A stretch of 64,000 nt of DNA, taken from NCBI RefSeq assembly GCF_017744095.1, contig NZ_JAGHQX010000001.1, forward strand, positions 1 to 64,000, written 5' to 3'. Origin of the DNA: Shimia sp. R10_1. Lineage in GTDB: Bacteria; Pseudomonadota; Alphaproteobacteria; Rhodobacterales; Rhodobacteraceae. Below, in pieces: positions 9,401 to 17,081 of the stretch (position 1 is the first letter of the stretch; the number at the start of each line of letters is the position of its first letter). The notes beneath the pieces were generated by a model. The model was not told the origin of the DNA. It did not search any database and was given only the letters and a program-made list of their open reading frames with translations. Both the position numbers and the translations under genes were made by a program.

Positions 9401-12400
9401 CTGAGGACAAGGCCGGCGTTGATAAATCCCCGGATCAACACCAACCCGGTATCGGTGTGATCGGTACGGAGACTTTGAATGCCAGCGGGAAACTCACAAT
9501 CTTTGACCCGGACCAGGGCGAAGCCGTGTTTGACACCCGTGGGCTTGGCTTTACCTATCACGGCACATACGGCGATTTGCATTTGCGCGCGAATGGTGAA
9601 TGGTTCTATTCCGCTGACGCAGGCAATGCGCGCTTTTTTGATGGTCGCCCAACCACCCGCGGCACTGCGATTGACCAGCTGGGCGAAGGACAGACGCTCA
9701 CCGACACAATCACCGTCTATTCCAAGGATGGCACGGCGCATGACATCACGATCACGATCCACGGCAGCAACGATGCCCCTTATTGCGCGTCCAAGGTCAC
9801 GCTTGCGCCCGGTACCGAGGACACAGCGCAAACCCTGACCAAGGCGCAGCTGTTGGCCAACACGGTCGAGGTAGATGCCAACGATACAGGCAAGCTGTCC
9901 ATTGCAGGACTGCGGGCTGATCACGGCTCCATCCGGGACAATGGCGACAGCACCTACACGTTTACGCCTGCGCGAGACTACAACGGTGCGGTTCACTTCA
10001 CCTACGATGTCAAAGATGCCCATGGCGGCGTCACCCACACGGGTGCCACGACCACGCTTGCTGGCGTCAACGACGCGGCAATCATCGGTGGTACAGACAG
10101 GGGTTCAGCAACAGAGGATCATGTCAAAGGGCGCATTGTGATCAGTGGTTTGCTGACAGTGAGCGATCCCGACGGCCCATCCCAAGAGCACTTCCAGTAC
10201 AGCCAGTTCGGAGAACATGCGATCTCCGATCCATTTGGCGGCAACCTTCATATCGATTCCAGTGGCAGCTGGAGTTACGTCACAGACAACAGCAATGCAG
10301 CGGTCCAGCATCTGGCCGCAGGTCAAGAGGGGCACGCAACCTATCGTGTGCGCTCTGCTGACGGCACCACGCATCAGATCCAGATCACAATCCGTGGCAC
10401 CAATGATGCGCCTGTTCTGAGTGCAGCGACGGCCTCTGCGACAGAGGATGGGGCTGCGGTGGCGGGGCAGATGTCGGCCACAGATGTGGATAGCGGCGAC
10501 ACGCTGACCTATTCTCTGGGACAGGCAGCCCCTGCGGGCTTTACGCTCAACGCAGATGGCAGTTGGAGCTTTGATCCTACCGACGCGGCCTTTCAACATC
10601 TGGCGGCAGGCGCGACCGAACAGATCACCATCCCGGTCACGGTCACCGATGGCACTACGATGGACACAAAAAGCCTGACGATCACCGTCACAGGCACCAA
10701 TGACGGGCCAGCTGTCAGTGGCCCTGTCACGCTTCCGGGCGATACGGAGGACAAGGCGGTTCAGATCACGGCGGCGCAGCTTTTGGCGCATGCGACAGAC
10801 GTGGACACAGGGGATCAGCTCACCATCACAGGTCTCAGTGCGAGCCACGGCACAATTGCCGCGGATGCGGCCAACGGTTTCACCTTCATACCAGATGCCA
10901 ATTACAACGGCCCAGTTAGCCTGAGTTACACCGTCACTGATGGCCAAGGCGGGTCGGTGGCGCAAACCGCAAGCCTGACCCTCGCGGGTGTCGGAGATCC
11001 CGCGATCATCACCGACGTTAAAATACCTTCGGTGACGGAGGATCGCGGCTACATCAACACCCATTACGAACTGCAGGTCTATGGCAAGCTGGAGATCACG
11101 GATCCCGATCCCGGCGAAGCCTCGTTTGATCCCAATATTGGTTCGCAGACCTATCAAGGGATCGGATATAACTCGCGCCTTGGCGGTCATATTCTGCTGC
11201 AGAGAGATGGTAATTTTATCTATTATATCGACAATCGTTTGCAGGTCATCCAGCAGCTTGGTGCGGGTCAGACCGCAACCGACACAACGACGATCCGAAG
11301 CCTTGACGGCACCACGCACGAGGTCCAGATCACGATCCACGGCACCAACGATGCGCCTGTCCTAAGCGCCGCGACGGCCTCTGCGACGGAGGATGGATCC
11401 TCGGTCACGGGGCAAATGTCGGCGACGGATGTGGATAGTGGCGACACGTTGGCCTATTCACTCGGCCAGGCGGCACCAGCGGGGTTCACTCTGAACGCAG
11501 ATGGTTCGTGGCACTTCGACCCGACAGACGCGGCCTACCAGCATCTTGCGGCTGGCGCGACCGAACAGGTCACAATTCCGGTCACCGTCACTGACGGCAC
11601 CGCCACCGACACACAAAACCTCATTATCACCGTGACAGGCACCAATGACGGAGCCGTTTATGCGGGAGCAACGTCTGGCCGTGTGACAGAAGACAAGATC
11701 AGTTTGTCTGGCAAGCTTGAAACCCCATGGCACAATGTGGATGTCACAGATCCCGATACGGGTGAGGGTCAAGTGGTCGCCATCGAAGTTGGTGGCGTGT
11801 TGCACCAGTTGCCAGCGAATTTTGCCTCTACCATCCAGGGCACATATGGCGCATTCCACACCACGCATGGCACAGATGGACATGACAAGTGGATGTATTT
11901 CGCCGACAATGGGAACCCGACCATCCAGGGTTTGAAAGCGGGCGAAAACTTGGGGGAAACGGCCGTTCTTGTGACCCAAGATGGGACGCGGGTTCCGATC
12001 TCGGTGACGATTCAAGGCCACGAAGATGGGGTTGCCATCGCTACGCTACCCTCGAGCGCTGGTTGGTTGGGCGAAGTCGTTGAGGACAAAAAGGCGCAGG
12101 TGAGTGGACAACTGCAAGCGCATGACATTGACGTGCATGACAGCGTGTCGTTCACACCGCAAACCACAACCAATACCTATGGCACCTTTACGGTGGACGC
12201 ATCCGGGCATTGGGCTTTCGCTCTGAACAATAGTGCCGTGCAAAGCATGCGAGCAGGTCAGCGGCATGCAATGGGTTTTGATGTCGAAGCCGTGTCCAGC
12301 GACGGCTCGAAGGCAACCCAACACATCGAGATTTTTGCGCGCGGCACCAATGATGCCCCGGTACTGAGTGCTTCGACAGCCTCCGCGACAGAGGGGGGGC

Positions 12401-15138
12401 AACGCGTTACAGGTCAGATGTCAGCGACGGATGTGGATACCGGCGACACGCTCCATTTCTCGATCACTCAGCCTGTGGACGGATTCTCGATAAGTGGAGA
12501 TGGGTCGTGGCGTTTCGATCCCACAAATGTGGCCTATCAGACCATTCCAAACGGCCAAACACGCGATGTAACCATTGCCGTTACCGTGACCGACAAAGCG
12601 GGTGCGACGGACACCCGCAATCTTGTCATAACGGTCACCGGCACCAATGGTTCAGCACGGATTGCGGGCGTTGATACTGGCAGTGTTACCGAAGATGTCG
12701 GTCCTGGGCATCACACAACGCTGGCCGCCATTTCCACTTCTGGCACCCTGACAATTACGGATCCAGATCCGGGAGAAGCGGAGTTCATTCCGCTGTCAGC
12801 CGCAGCCGGAGCGGGCCGTTATGGCAGCTTGGTGCTCGATGCGCAGGGGCATTGGACATATACCGCTGACAATACGCAGACGGCCATTCAGCAACTGACG
12901 CAGAGATCGGCGCCGTTGACTGACACGTTCACCGTGACGTCAAAGGACGGCACGCATCATACCGTGACGCTCTCTATCCATGGGACGAATGACGCTCCTA
13001 TCGCGGTTTCTCAGCAAGGCGCCGTCACCGAAGGAGCACTCCAGAGCGGCCATTTGTCAGTTCTGGACGTTGACGCTGGTGATACGCACCAGTTTACGAC
13101 AACAGCGACTGTGCCGGGATTTGTTCTGAACACGGACGGCAGCTATACATTTGATGCCAGCGTGGCCGATTATCAGGGGCTGAAGGCCGGTGAAGTACGG
13201 ACCATCGATGTGCCTGTGACCATAACAGATCGTGGCGGCTTAACCGACAGCTTCACGTTCCACTGGGCGGTGACAGGCACAAATGATGCGCCCCGATTGA
13301 CAGTCAGCGTGCCACAACTGAGCACCCCGGAAGACACGCCAATCACGATCCGCCTTTCGGATCTGCACTATAGCGACCCCGATGGCGACGCTTTGGATCA
13401 CCTCACCATACTCGATGTTCCCTACGCATCGCAGGGCGTGTTGAAGCTCAACGGGGTGCAGGTTGCGGCGCATACACAAGTCAGTGCCGCTGATCTGAAG
13501 GCTGGGCATCTGGTTTTCCAACCTGCAACGGATGTGCATCGCACGGATACCTTTTTCAGGTTTACAACCCATGATGGTCATACGGAGTCAAACCCGGCGC
13601 GGGCGCATATCAACATCACACCGGTGAACGATGCCCCCACAGTTTCTGCGGGCGATCTGGGCCAGACGGATTCGGGCCAAGAAAAGACCTTCACGTCCGC
13701 GCAGCTTCTGTCGCTCGTGCAGGCTCAGGATGTGGATCACGACAGTTTGTCGGTTTCATCCGTGCGGATTGATCGACAATTTGGCACCTTCACGCACGAC
13801 ACCAGCGCCGATACCTGGACCTTTCACCCGGCTTCGGGCGTTCATCGTGCTGACATTCCCGTTTCCATCGGGGTCACGGATGGCACGGCAACGACGCAGG
13901 CGTCAGCCCAGATAGATGTGGTTCAAACCTACACGCCGCCAGATCTGGCTGTCAGTGTTGATGTGCGCCACGAAACACAGATTTCCGGAAGTGGATCCCA
14001 GACAGCCGGTGGTGGGCATGCGTCTGGGGGCTACAACGCCCACCTTGATCAGATGATGCACCAATTACAGCACGACCACGGCGGTCGGGTGGTTTCCCAT
14101 GTGCATGACGAAGTGAAAGGGTCTGAACATAACGACAGGGTTTTTATCTTCGCAAATATGGGCGGGGAAGAAATCAACATGGAGAAGGGGAGCGACTTCT
14201 TCTATCTGCGCGGAACCACGCACGAAAAAATCGAGGGCAAGGAAAACACCGATACGCTTGTTCTGGGCAGCTATGACAGTTCCCGGCATGGGCCTCATTC
14301 ATGGCGTCACATCCCAGAAATCAAGGATGTCGAGAACATCATGACCAATGATGGCGTCTGGGTGAGAGGCGGGCCGCCGCACGGCTTTGATAGCAGATAT
14401 TTCCAAGCCGCCCCTCCGCCGCACTACGCCTACGATCTCGATGTGCGGATAACGAACCATGGTGCCGGCGGCAGCGTTGTTGGCATTCGGATCAGCCATC
14501 TTGCTGCGGGCCTCAGTTTGCAGGATCACCTAGGGCAAGCGGTGCCGCAAAACCGTGATGGCAGCTACACAATTGATCCCGCCCATCCCGATGTCACCCT
14601 GATTTCGGATCATCACCTCAGCCAACAGCCCAGTTTTCAAACCGAAGTGACAACGCAAAACGCCGCGGTGGGTATTCAAACGGTTTCCACGCAACATCCC
14701 AATGGCCACGTGGATCACGTAGACAGCCCAATGGTGTCGCACGATGAACCCATGTCACCAGTCATGGAGAGTGTTTTTGTCGTTTTCGAAGACGACCAGG
14801 ATACGTTTGCCGCTGCGCAGGATCAGTCGGACGTGTCCTTGCCCGATGCAGTAGATCCATATCTCGCCTCCGTTGGCCTACAAAACGCGCCCTCTGGACC
14901 TGATCATCCAGAAAATCTTGGGTCTGATCCGTATCTGGAGGCTGTTGGGATTGATGGCACCACTTTGCCAACGCCTGAACTGACCGCCGTGGACCCGGAC
15001 GTTTTGGAGGCGGGCGCCGTTGATCAGCTGGATGATGGGCTTGGACACGAGGAGACGGATCCACTTCAGGATATGCCGGATGTTTTCGATACAGAAGCCG
15101 ACACAGGCGCTGACCCAGACGACACACAAAACGGATGA
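6418..15138 (+). CDS. Giant VCBS-repeat adhesin, type I secretion substrate
   Basis: This 2906-residue acidic protein has no Sec signal peptide. Residues 1 to about 275 are a non-repetitive N-terminal region. About 21 modules of roughly 100 residues follow, most ending in (A/T/R)GTND or GTDD. Three kinds alternate: VCBS modules (TEDxxxxGxLxVxDPDxGE ... DGT ... ITIxGTND; about ten copies), ATDVDxGD modules (about six) and tandem-95/cadherin-like modules (HATDVDTGD ... ANYNGPVSLSYTVTDGxGGS; about five). A degenerate RTX-like stretch lies near residue 2566 (VKGSEHNDRVFIF), and the acidic tail has two DPYLxxVG motifs (2813 and 2837). Such proteins mediate surface attachment and biofilm formation and leave through the ABC/HlyD/TolC route encoded just upstream. 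Function is inferred from family and operon. Confidence 0.9.
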   Translation: MSDLSSKDDPKAPKPSLREGLSEEGFGWVVFDPIDMGPEKERSSQGGEADPALTSGRTDGRSFQIPISAIKELSGQDPENLPTQGAARAVSPPAAPTQISDLLNALPGAQHMPGAEGQLGTLRVPLSSLGDSVGHTVEIAPQMKGAPTGGQVPAQAQPTQLAFAGHPNGPAVVAMTATGFEDRPLKLMVSAVDGGAHSNSVTTHFHGLPPGATLSAGHPDPTGGWVVPAGTPLTGIQLIPAANWFGSGAIGITVTQPDGQTATALLPFNIVNTPDAAVVSGLSKGATTEDLQQTVSGKLSVSDPDPGEAAFAPTSEHGKLGTLEIESSGAWKYTLDNSKPEVQALVAKDRVTETFVVRTIDGTSRPITITVAGTDDRAVISGTAVGAVTEDKTQSTGGKLGVTDPDAGQAGFVPQTGVQGAHGSFTVAPDGTWSYTLDNSQPAVQGLKSGEQITDRLTVSTIDGTTRDIVVTINGTDDRAVISGTGGGAVTEDQNVSSGQLVVNGTLSISDPDKGDDHFVSPPQTDSLGGTFGIGPSGAWTYAIGNSVPEVQRLGAGQSITTAFTATSADGTTHQVQITIRGTNDAPVLSAATASATEDGAAVTGQMSATDVDAGDRLTYALGQAAPAGFTLNAGGSWHFDPTDAAYQHLGAGQNEQIIIPVTVTDGTMTDTQNLVITVTGTNDAATFGGVSTGGVAEDKFATASGSLSVTDPDTGESQIVAQSRIGGFGAFSISADGSWTYQLDNTAPSVQGLKAGETVTDRFWVNSLDGSAHHAVEITVHGTNDAPVLAAASASATEDGHSITGQMNATDVDVGDNMRFSMAQPVAGFVMDRNGAWHFDPTDAAYQHLAAGATEQIIIPVTVTDGTATDTKSLTITVTGTNDGPAVTGPVTLPGSTEDKTVLISAAQLLEHATDVDTGDNLSVTGLTASHGTIAGDAANGFTFTPDANYNGPVSLSYTVTDGHGGSVAQTASLNLTAVGDAAVIGGVDTGDVTEDKAGVDKSPDQHQPGIGVIGTETLNASGKLTIFDPDQGEAVFDTRGLGFTYHGTYGDLHLRANGEWFYSADAGNARFFDGRPTTRGTAIDQLGEGQTLTDTITVYSKDGTAHDITITIHGSNDAPYCASKVTLAPGTEDTAQTLTKAQLLANTVEVDANDTGKLSIAGLRADHGSIRDNGDSTYTFTPARDYNGAVHFTYDVKDAHGGVTHTGATTTLAGVNDAAIIGGTDRGSATEDHVKGRIVISGLLTVSDPDGPSQEHFQYSQFGEHAISDPFGGNLHIDSSGSWSYVTDNSNAAVQHLAAGQEGHATYRVRSADGTTHQIQITIRGTNDAPVLSAATASATEDGAAVAGQMSATDVDSGDTLTYSLGQAAPAGFTLNADGSWSFDPTDAAFQHLAAGATEQITIPVTVTDGTTMDTKSLTITVTGTNDGPAVSGPVTLPGDTEDKAVQITAAQLLAHATDVDTGDQLTITGLSASHGTIAADAANGFTFIPDANYNGPVSLSYTVTDGQGGSVAQTASLTLAGVGDPAIITDVKIPSVTEDRGYINTHYELQVYGKLEITDPDPGEASFDPNIGSQTYQGIGYNSRLGGHILLQRDGNFIYYIDNRLQVIQQLGAGQTATDTTTIRSLDGTTHEVQITIHGTNDAPVLSAATASATEDGSSVTGQMSATDVDSGDTLAYSLGQAAPAGFTLNADGSWHFDPTDAAYQHLAAGATEQVTIPVTVTDGTATDTQNLIITVTGTNDGAVYAGATSGRVTEDKISLSGKLETPWHNVDVTDPDTGEGQVVAIEVGGVLHQLPANFASTIQGTYGAFHTTHGTDGHDKWMYFADNGNPTIQGLKAGENLGETAVLVTQDGTRVPISVTIQGHEDGVAIATLPSSAGWLGEVVEDKKAQVSGQLQAHDIDVHDSVSFTPQTTTNTYGTFTVDASGHWAFALNNSAVQSMRAGQRHAMGFDVEAVSSDGSKATQHIEIFARGTNDAPVLSASTASATEGGQRVTGQMSATDVDTGDTLHFSITQPVDGFSISGDGSWRFDPTNVAYQTIPNGQTRDVTIAVTVTDKAGATDTRNLVITVTGTNGSARIAGVDTGSVTEDVGPGHHTTLAAISTSGTLTITDPDPGEAEFIPLSAAAGAGRYGSLVLDAQGHWTYTADNTQTAIQQLTQRSAPLTDTFTVTSKDGTHHTVTLSIHGTNDAPIAVSQQGAVTEGALQSGHLSVLDVDAGDTHQFTTTATVPGFVLNTDGSYTFDASVADYQGLKAGEVRTIDVPVTITDRGGLTDSFTFHWAVTGTNDAPRLTVSVPQLSTPEDTPITIRLSDLHYSDPDGDALDHLTILDVPYASQGVLKLNGVQVAAHTQVSAADLKAGHLVFQPATDVHRTDTFFRFTTHDGHTESNPARAHINITPVNDAPTVSAGDLGQTDSGQEKTFTSAQLLSLVQAQDVDHDSLSVSSVRIDRQFGTFTHDTSADTWTFHPASGVHRADIPVSIGVTDGTATTQASAQIDVVQTYTPPDLAVSVDVRHETQISGSGSQTAGGGHASGGYNAHLDQMMHQLQHDHGGRVVSHVHDEVKGSEHNDRVFIFANMGGEEINMEKGSDFFYLRGTTHEKIEGKENTDTLVLGSYDSSRHGPHSWRHIPEIKDVENIMTNDGVWVRGGPPHGFDSRYFQAAPPPHYAYDLDVRITNHGAGGSVVGIRISHLAAGLSLQDHLGQAVPQNRDGSYTIDPAHPDVTLISDHHLSQQPSFQTEVTTQNAAVGIQTVSTQHPNGHVDHVDSPMVSHDEPMSPVMESVFVVFEDDQDTFAAAQDQSDVSLPDAVDPYLASVGLQNAPSGPDHPENLGSDPYLEAVGIDGTTLPTPELTAVDPDVLEAGAVDQLDDGLGHEETDPLQDMPDVFDTEADTGADPDDTQNG
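8125..11642 (+). repeat. Near-identical DNA repeats within the adhesin gene
   Basis: Modules of the adhesin are still close at DNA level. Bases 8125-8219 and 10360-10454 differ at a single visible base over 95 bp, and a third copy begins near 11306. The repeated blocks cover the join between a VCBS module and the following ATDVD module. This argues for recent duplication or gene conversion, and means the number of modules may vary by recombination between copies. Confidence 0.75.
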
Positions 15139-15192
15139 GGCTGCCACCCTTTTGAAAGGGCGAGACCAGAACGAAACAATGGGAGACTTGAG

Positions 15193-15708
15193 ATGAAGTT
15201 CACAGATGCCGTGAAAACCTGCTTTGGAAAATACCTCACCTTCTCCGGAAGAGCACAACGCTCCGAATACTGGTGGTTCGTTCTCTTTGTGGTTCTGGTG
15301 AGTGTCGTCTCTGCGATCTTGGACAGCTTTCTATTTGGTGTGGATGCTGAAACAGGAGAAGGGCGGCAAGTGATTACGCCCTTGGTCCAGTTGGGTGTCG
15401 CTTTGCCGATGCTGGCGGCTGGCTGGCGGCGTTTGCATGATACGGGGCGGCCCGGCTGGTATCTCTTGCTGCCCCTGGGTTTGAGTTTGGCGAGCGTGGT
15501 TCTGCTCCTGAGTGGCGTCGCTGCGTTTTCTGTGCTGGAGCAGAACGTAGAAAATGCAGATGCATTGCGCGGCCCAGCCGCCTTCTTGGGTGTGGGCGGG
15601 CTTGTCACCGTCTGGATACTGCAACTGGCCCTTTCGATTTTGATGATTTGGTGGCTCACCAGACCATCGCAAGAGGGAGAAAACGACTATGGGCCGTCGA
15701 TGACCTGA
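15193..15708 (+). CDS. DUF805 family membrane protein
   Basis: This 171-residue protein starts MKFTDAVKTCFGKYLTFSGRAQRSEYWW, the hallmark opening of DUF805 proteins. It has about four hydrophobic segments (FVLFVVLVSVVSAILDSFLFG; the stretch around LVQLGVALPMLAAGWRRLHDTGRPGW; WYLLLPLGLSLASVVLLLSG; VTVWILQLALSILMIWWL). The LHDTGRPGW segment is also typical. The biochemical role of the family is not established. The start follows GGGAGACTTGAG at a good spacing. It lies 54 bp after the adhesin gene on the same strand and could be read through from that operon. Confidence 0.85.
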   Translation: MKFTDAVKTCFGKYLTFSGRAQRSEYWWFVLFVVLVSVVSAILDSFLFGVDAETGEGRQVITPLVQLGVALPMLAAGWRRLHDTGRPGWYLLLPLGLSLASVVLLLSGVAAFSVLEQNVENADALRGPAAFLGVGGLVTVWILQLALSILMIWWLTRPSQEGENDYGPSMT

Positions 15709-15773
15709 GCCCGCCATTGGGCTCGGCGCTCAATGCGCAGCCTAAATTCACAGTCACGAATGGGGAAACCGTT

Positions 15774-16544
15774 ATGATGCGTACATCACTTATAATCGCC
15801 ACCTTGAGCGCCTTAACTGCGACGACACTGCATGCAGACTGGGCATTCAACGCGGCGCCCACGCCTATGGCATTCTCTCAGGAAGAAACCGCAAGTGTGG
15901 AGCTACAGTGCGACCGCCTCCGATTTGTGCCGCCCAATTATCAGGACAGTCAAAAGATAAGCGACGCACAAGAGGTGAGCTTACAGGTTCTGAATGCGCA
16001 GGGCGAGGCTGATGCGGTGTTTCAAGTGGGGCCCGTGAATTCCACAATCCGTATTGTTGACAACTATCCGGTTGAAATCGTGTTTGCGGCCTTCGATGAT
16101 CTCTTGTTCGTGTGGGATCAGGTGGCCAAAGGTCAAAGGCTCGCGTTTTCAGAAATCGGCAGCGATCTCCGCTACGCCAGCTTCGACCTGTCTGGATCGG
16201 CAAAAGCCATTAAGTCGCTGAAGGAAATCTGTCCCGTATCCGATACCGATGTCGTTGACACAGGGTATGACAGCCATGCGACCTATTGTGGTGGAGGCGG
16301 CATCAAACGAGAAATAGCATTTGAACTGCTCGAGGAACCGTCCTCTGAATGGGATGCGCTGATCACAGTGAACGACGCCACCACACGCGCCATGACGGCC
16401 TACAGCTATTTTGGAAACTCCAAGCCGCCAGCTCACTTCGTGGTCGCCTTGTTGGGGGAGGACAGGTCCGAGCTGCTGATTTTCGACAACGGCGCGACAA
16501 GCTGGGTTGAATACGGCGACTACAGGTATGACGAATGTGAATAA
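15774..16544 (+). CDS. Hypothetical secreted protein
   Basis: This 256-residue protein has an N-terminal signal peptide (MMRTSLIIATLSALTATTLHA, cleavage before DW). The start at 15774 is chosen because it gives this signal sequence and is preceded by GGGGAAA; an upstream extension would be read through the DUF805 gene. The mature part holds four cysteines (LQCDRL, EICPVS, ATYCGG, YDECE) that could form two disulfides, and no motif I recognise. It ends 535 bp before the next gene. It may be envelope-associated, but no function can be assigned. Confidence 0.7.
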   Translation: MMRTSLIIATLSALTATTLHADWAFNAAPTPMAFSQEETASVELQCDRLRFVPPNYQDSQKISDAQEVSLQVLNAQGEADAVFQVGPVNSTIRIVDNYPVEIVFAAFDDLLFVWDQVAKGQRLAFSEIGSDLRYASFDLSGSAKAIKSLKEICPVSDTDVVDTGYDSHATYCGGGGIKREIAFELLEEPSSEWDALITVNDATTRAMTAYSYFGNSKPPAHFVVALLGEDRSELLIFDNGATSWVEYGDYRYDECE

Positions 16545-17081
16545 ACGAGGCTCGGTATGGGGGGATCGCCGCGGCGACACTCTTGTCTTTTGTGTCGGTG
16601 ATTTCTGTATGCGTCGACCCTATTGTTTTTAGGAAATTGCATCCGTTTTCATGATGGAAACCTATTTTGAGATTGGGCGTTATGAATGTGTATTTGAACC
16701 CAAAATCAGTTTGAAAAGGCAGCCCGATTTGAGGTTTTCATTTTCTAGACAGATGAATATCTGCGTGCTAAGAATCAATTATAGATTGTTTTTATTTTTA
16801 TCGAATATCTGAGGTTTTTGGGTTTATGTCATTGGTTATAGTCGTTGATCTGTTTCGAGATCTCTTTTCCCTCCACGCGGGCAGGTGAAATTAACCGGTG
16901 TTGTGACGAGGAGCATAGTTCCCGCTCCCTACTTCCTTGAAATCATTATGTATTAATCTACCTTCGGCGCATTCTGTGCCGAGTGTTTTTACGTCGCAAA
17001 ATATCACAATCTGAGTTTTGCGATCGTTCTAGAAAAATTCATAACTTCAATTCTTTTGTCTTAATTTTGGAGATATCAATA
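16545..17081. other. AT-rich intergenic region upstream of the choice-of-anchor-L gene
   Basis: This 537-bp stretch has no convincing ORF and is clearly richer in A and T than its surroundings. It presumably holds the promoter of the exoprotein gene at 17082. The only distinct structures seen are the hairpin with a T-run at 16964-16990 and the Shine-Dalgarno sequence TTGGAG just before the start codon. The low GC content may reflect regulation by a nucleoid protein or foreign origin; neither can be shown here. Confidence 0.5.
16964..16990 (+). terminator. Hairpin plus T-run in the leader of the 17082 gene
   Basis: TCGGCGC (16964-16970), loop ATTCT, GTGCCGA (16976-16982) forms a 7-bp stem with one G-U pair, followed by GTG and five T (16986-16990). 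This looks like an intrinsic terminator 92 bp upstream of the start codon. No gene ends close by, so it could be a leader attenuator rather than a gene-end terminator. Confidence 0.45.

Noticed and set aside
15648-15773. Upstream GTG extension of the secreted protein at 15774
   Set aside because: It overlaps the DUF805 gene and would bury the signal peptide; the ATG at 15774 has a good ribosome binding site.
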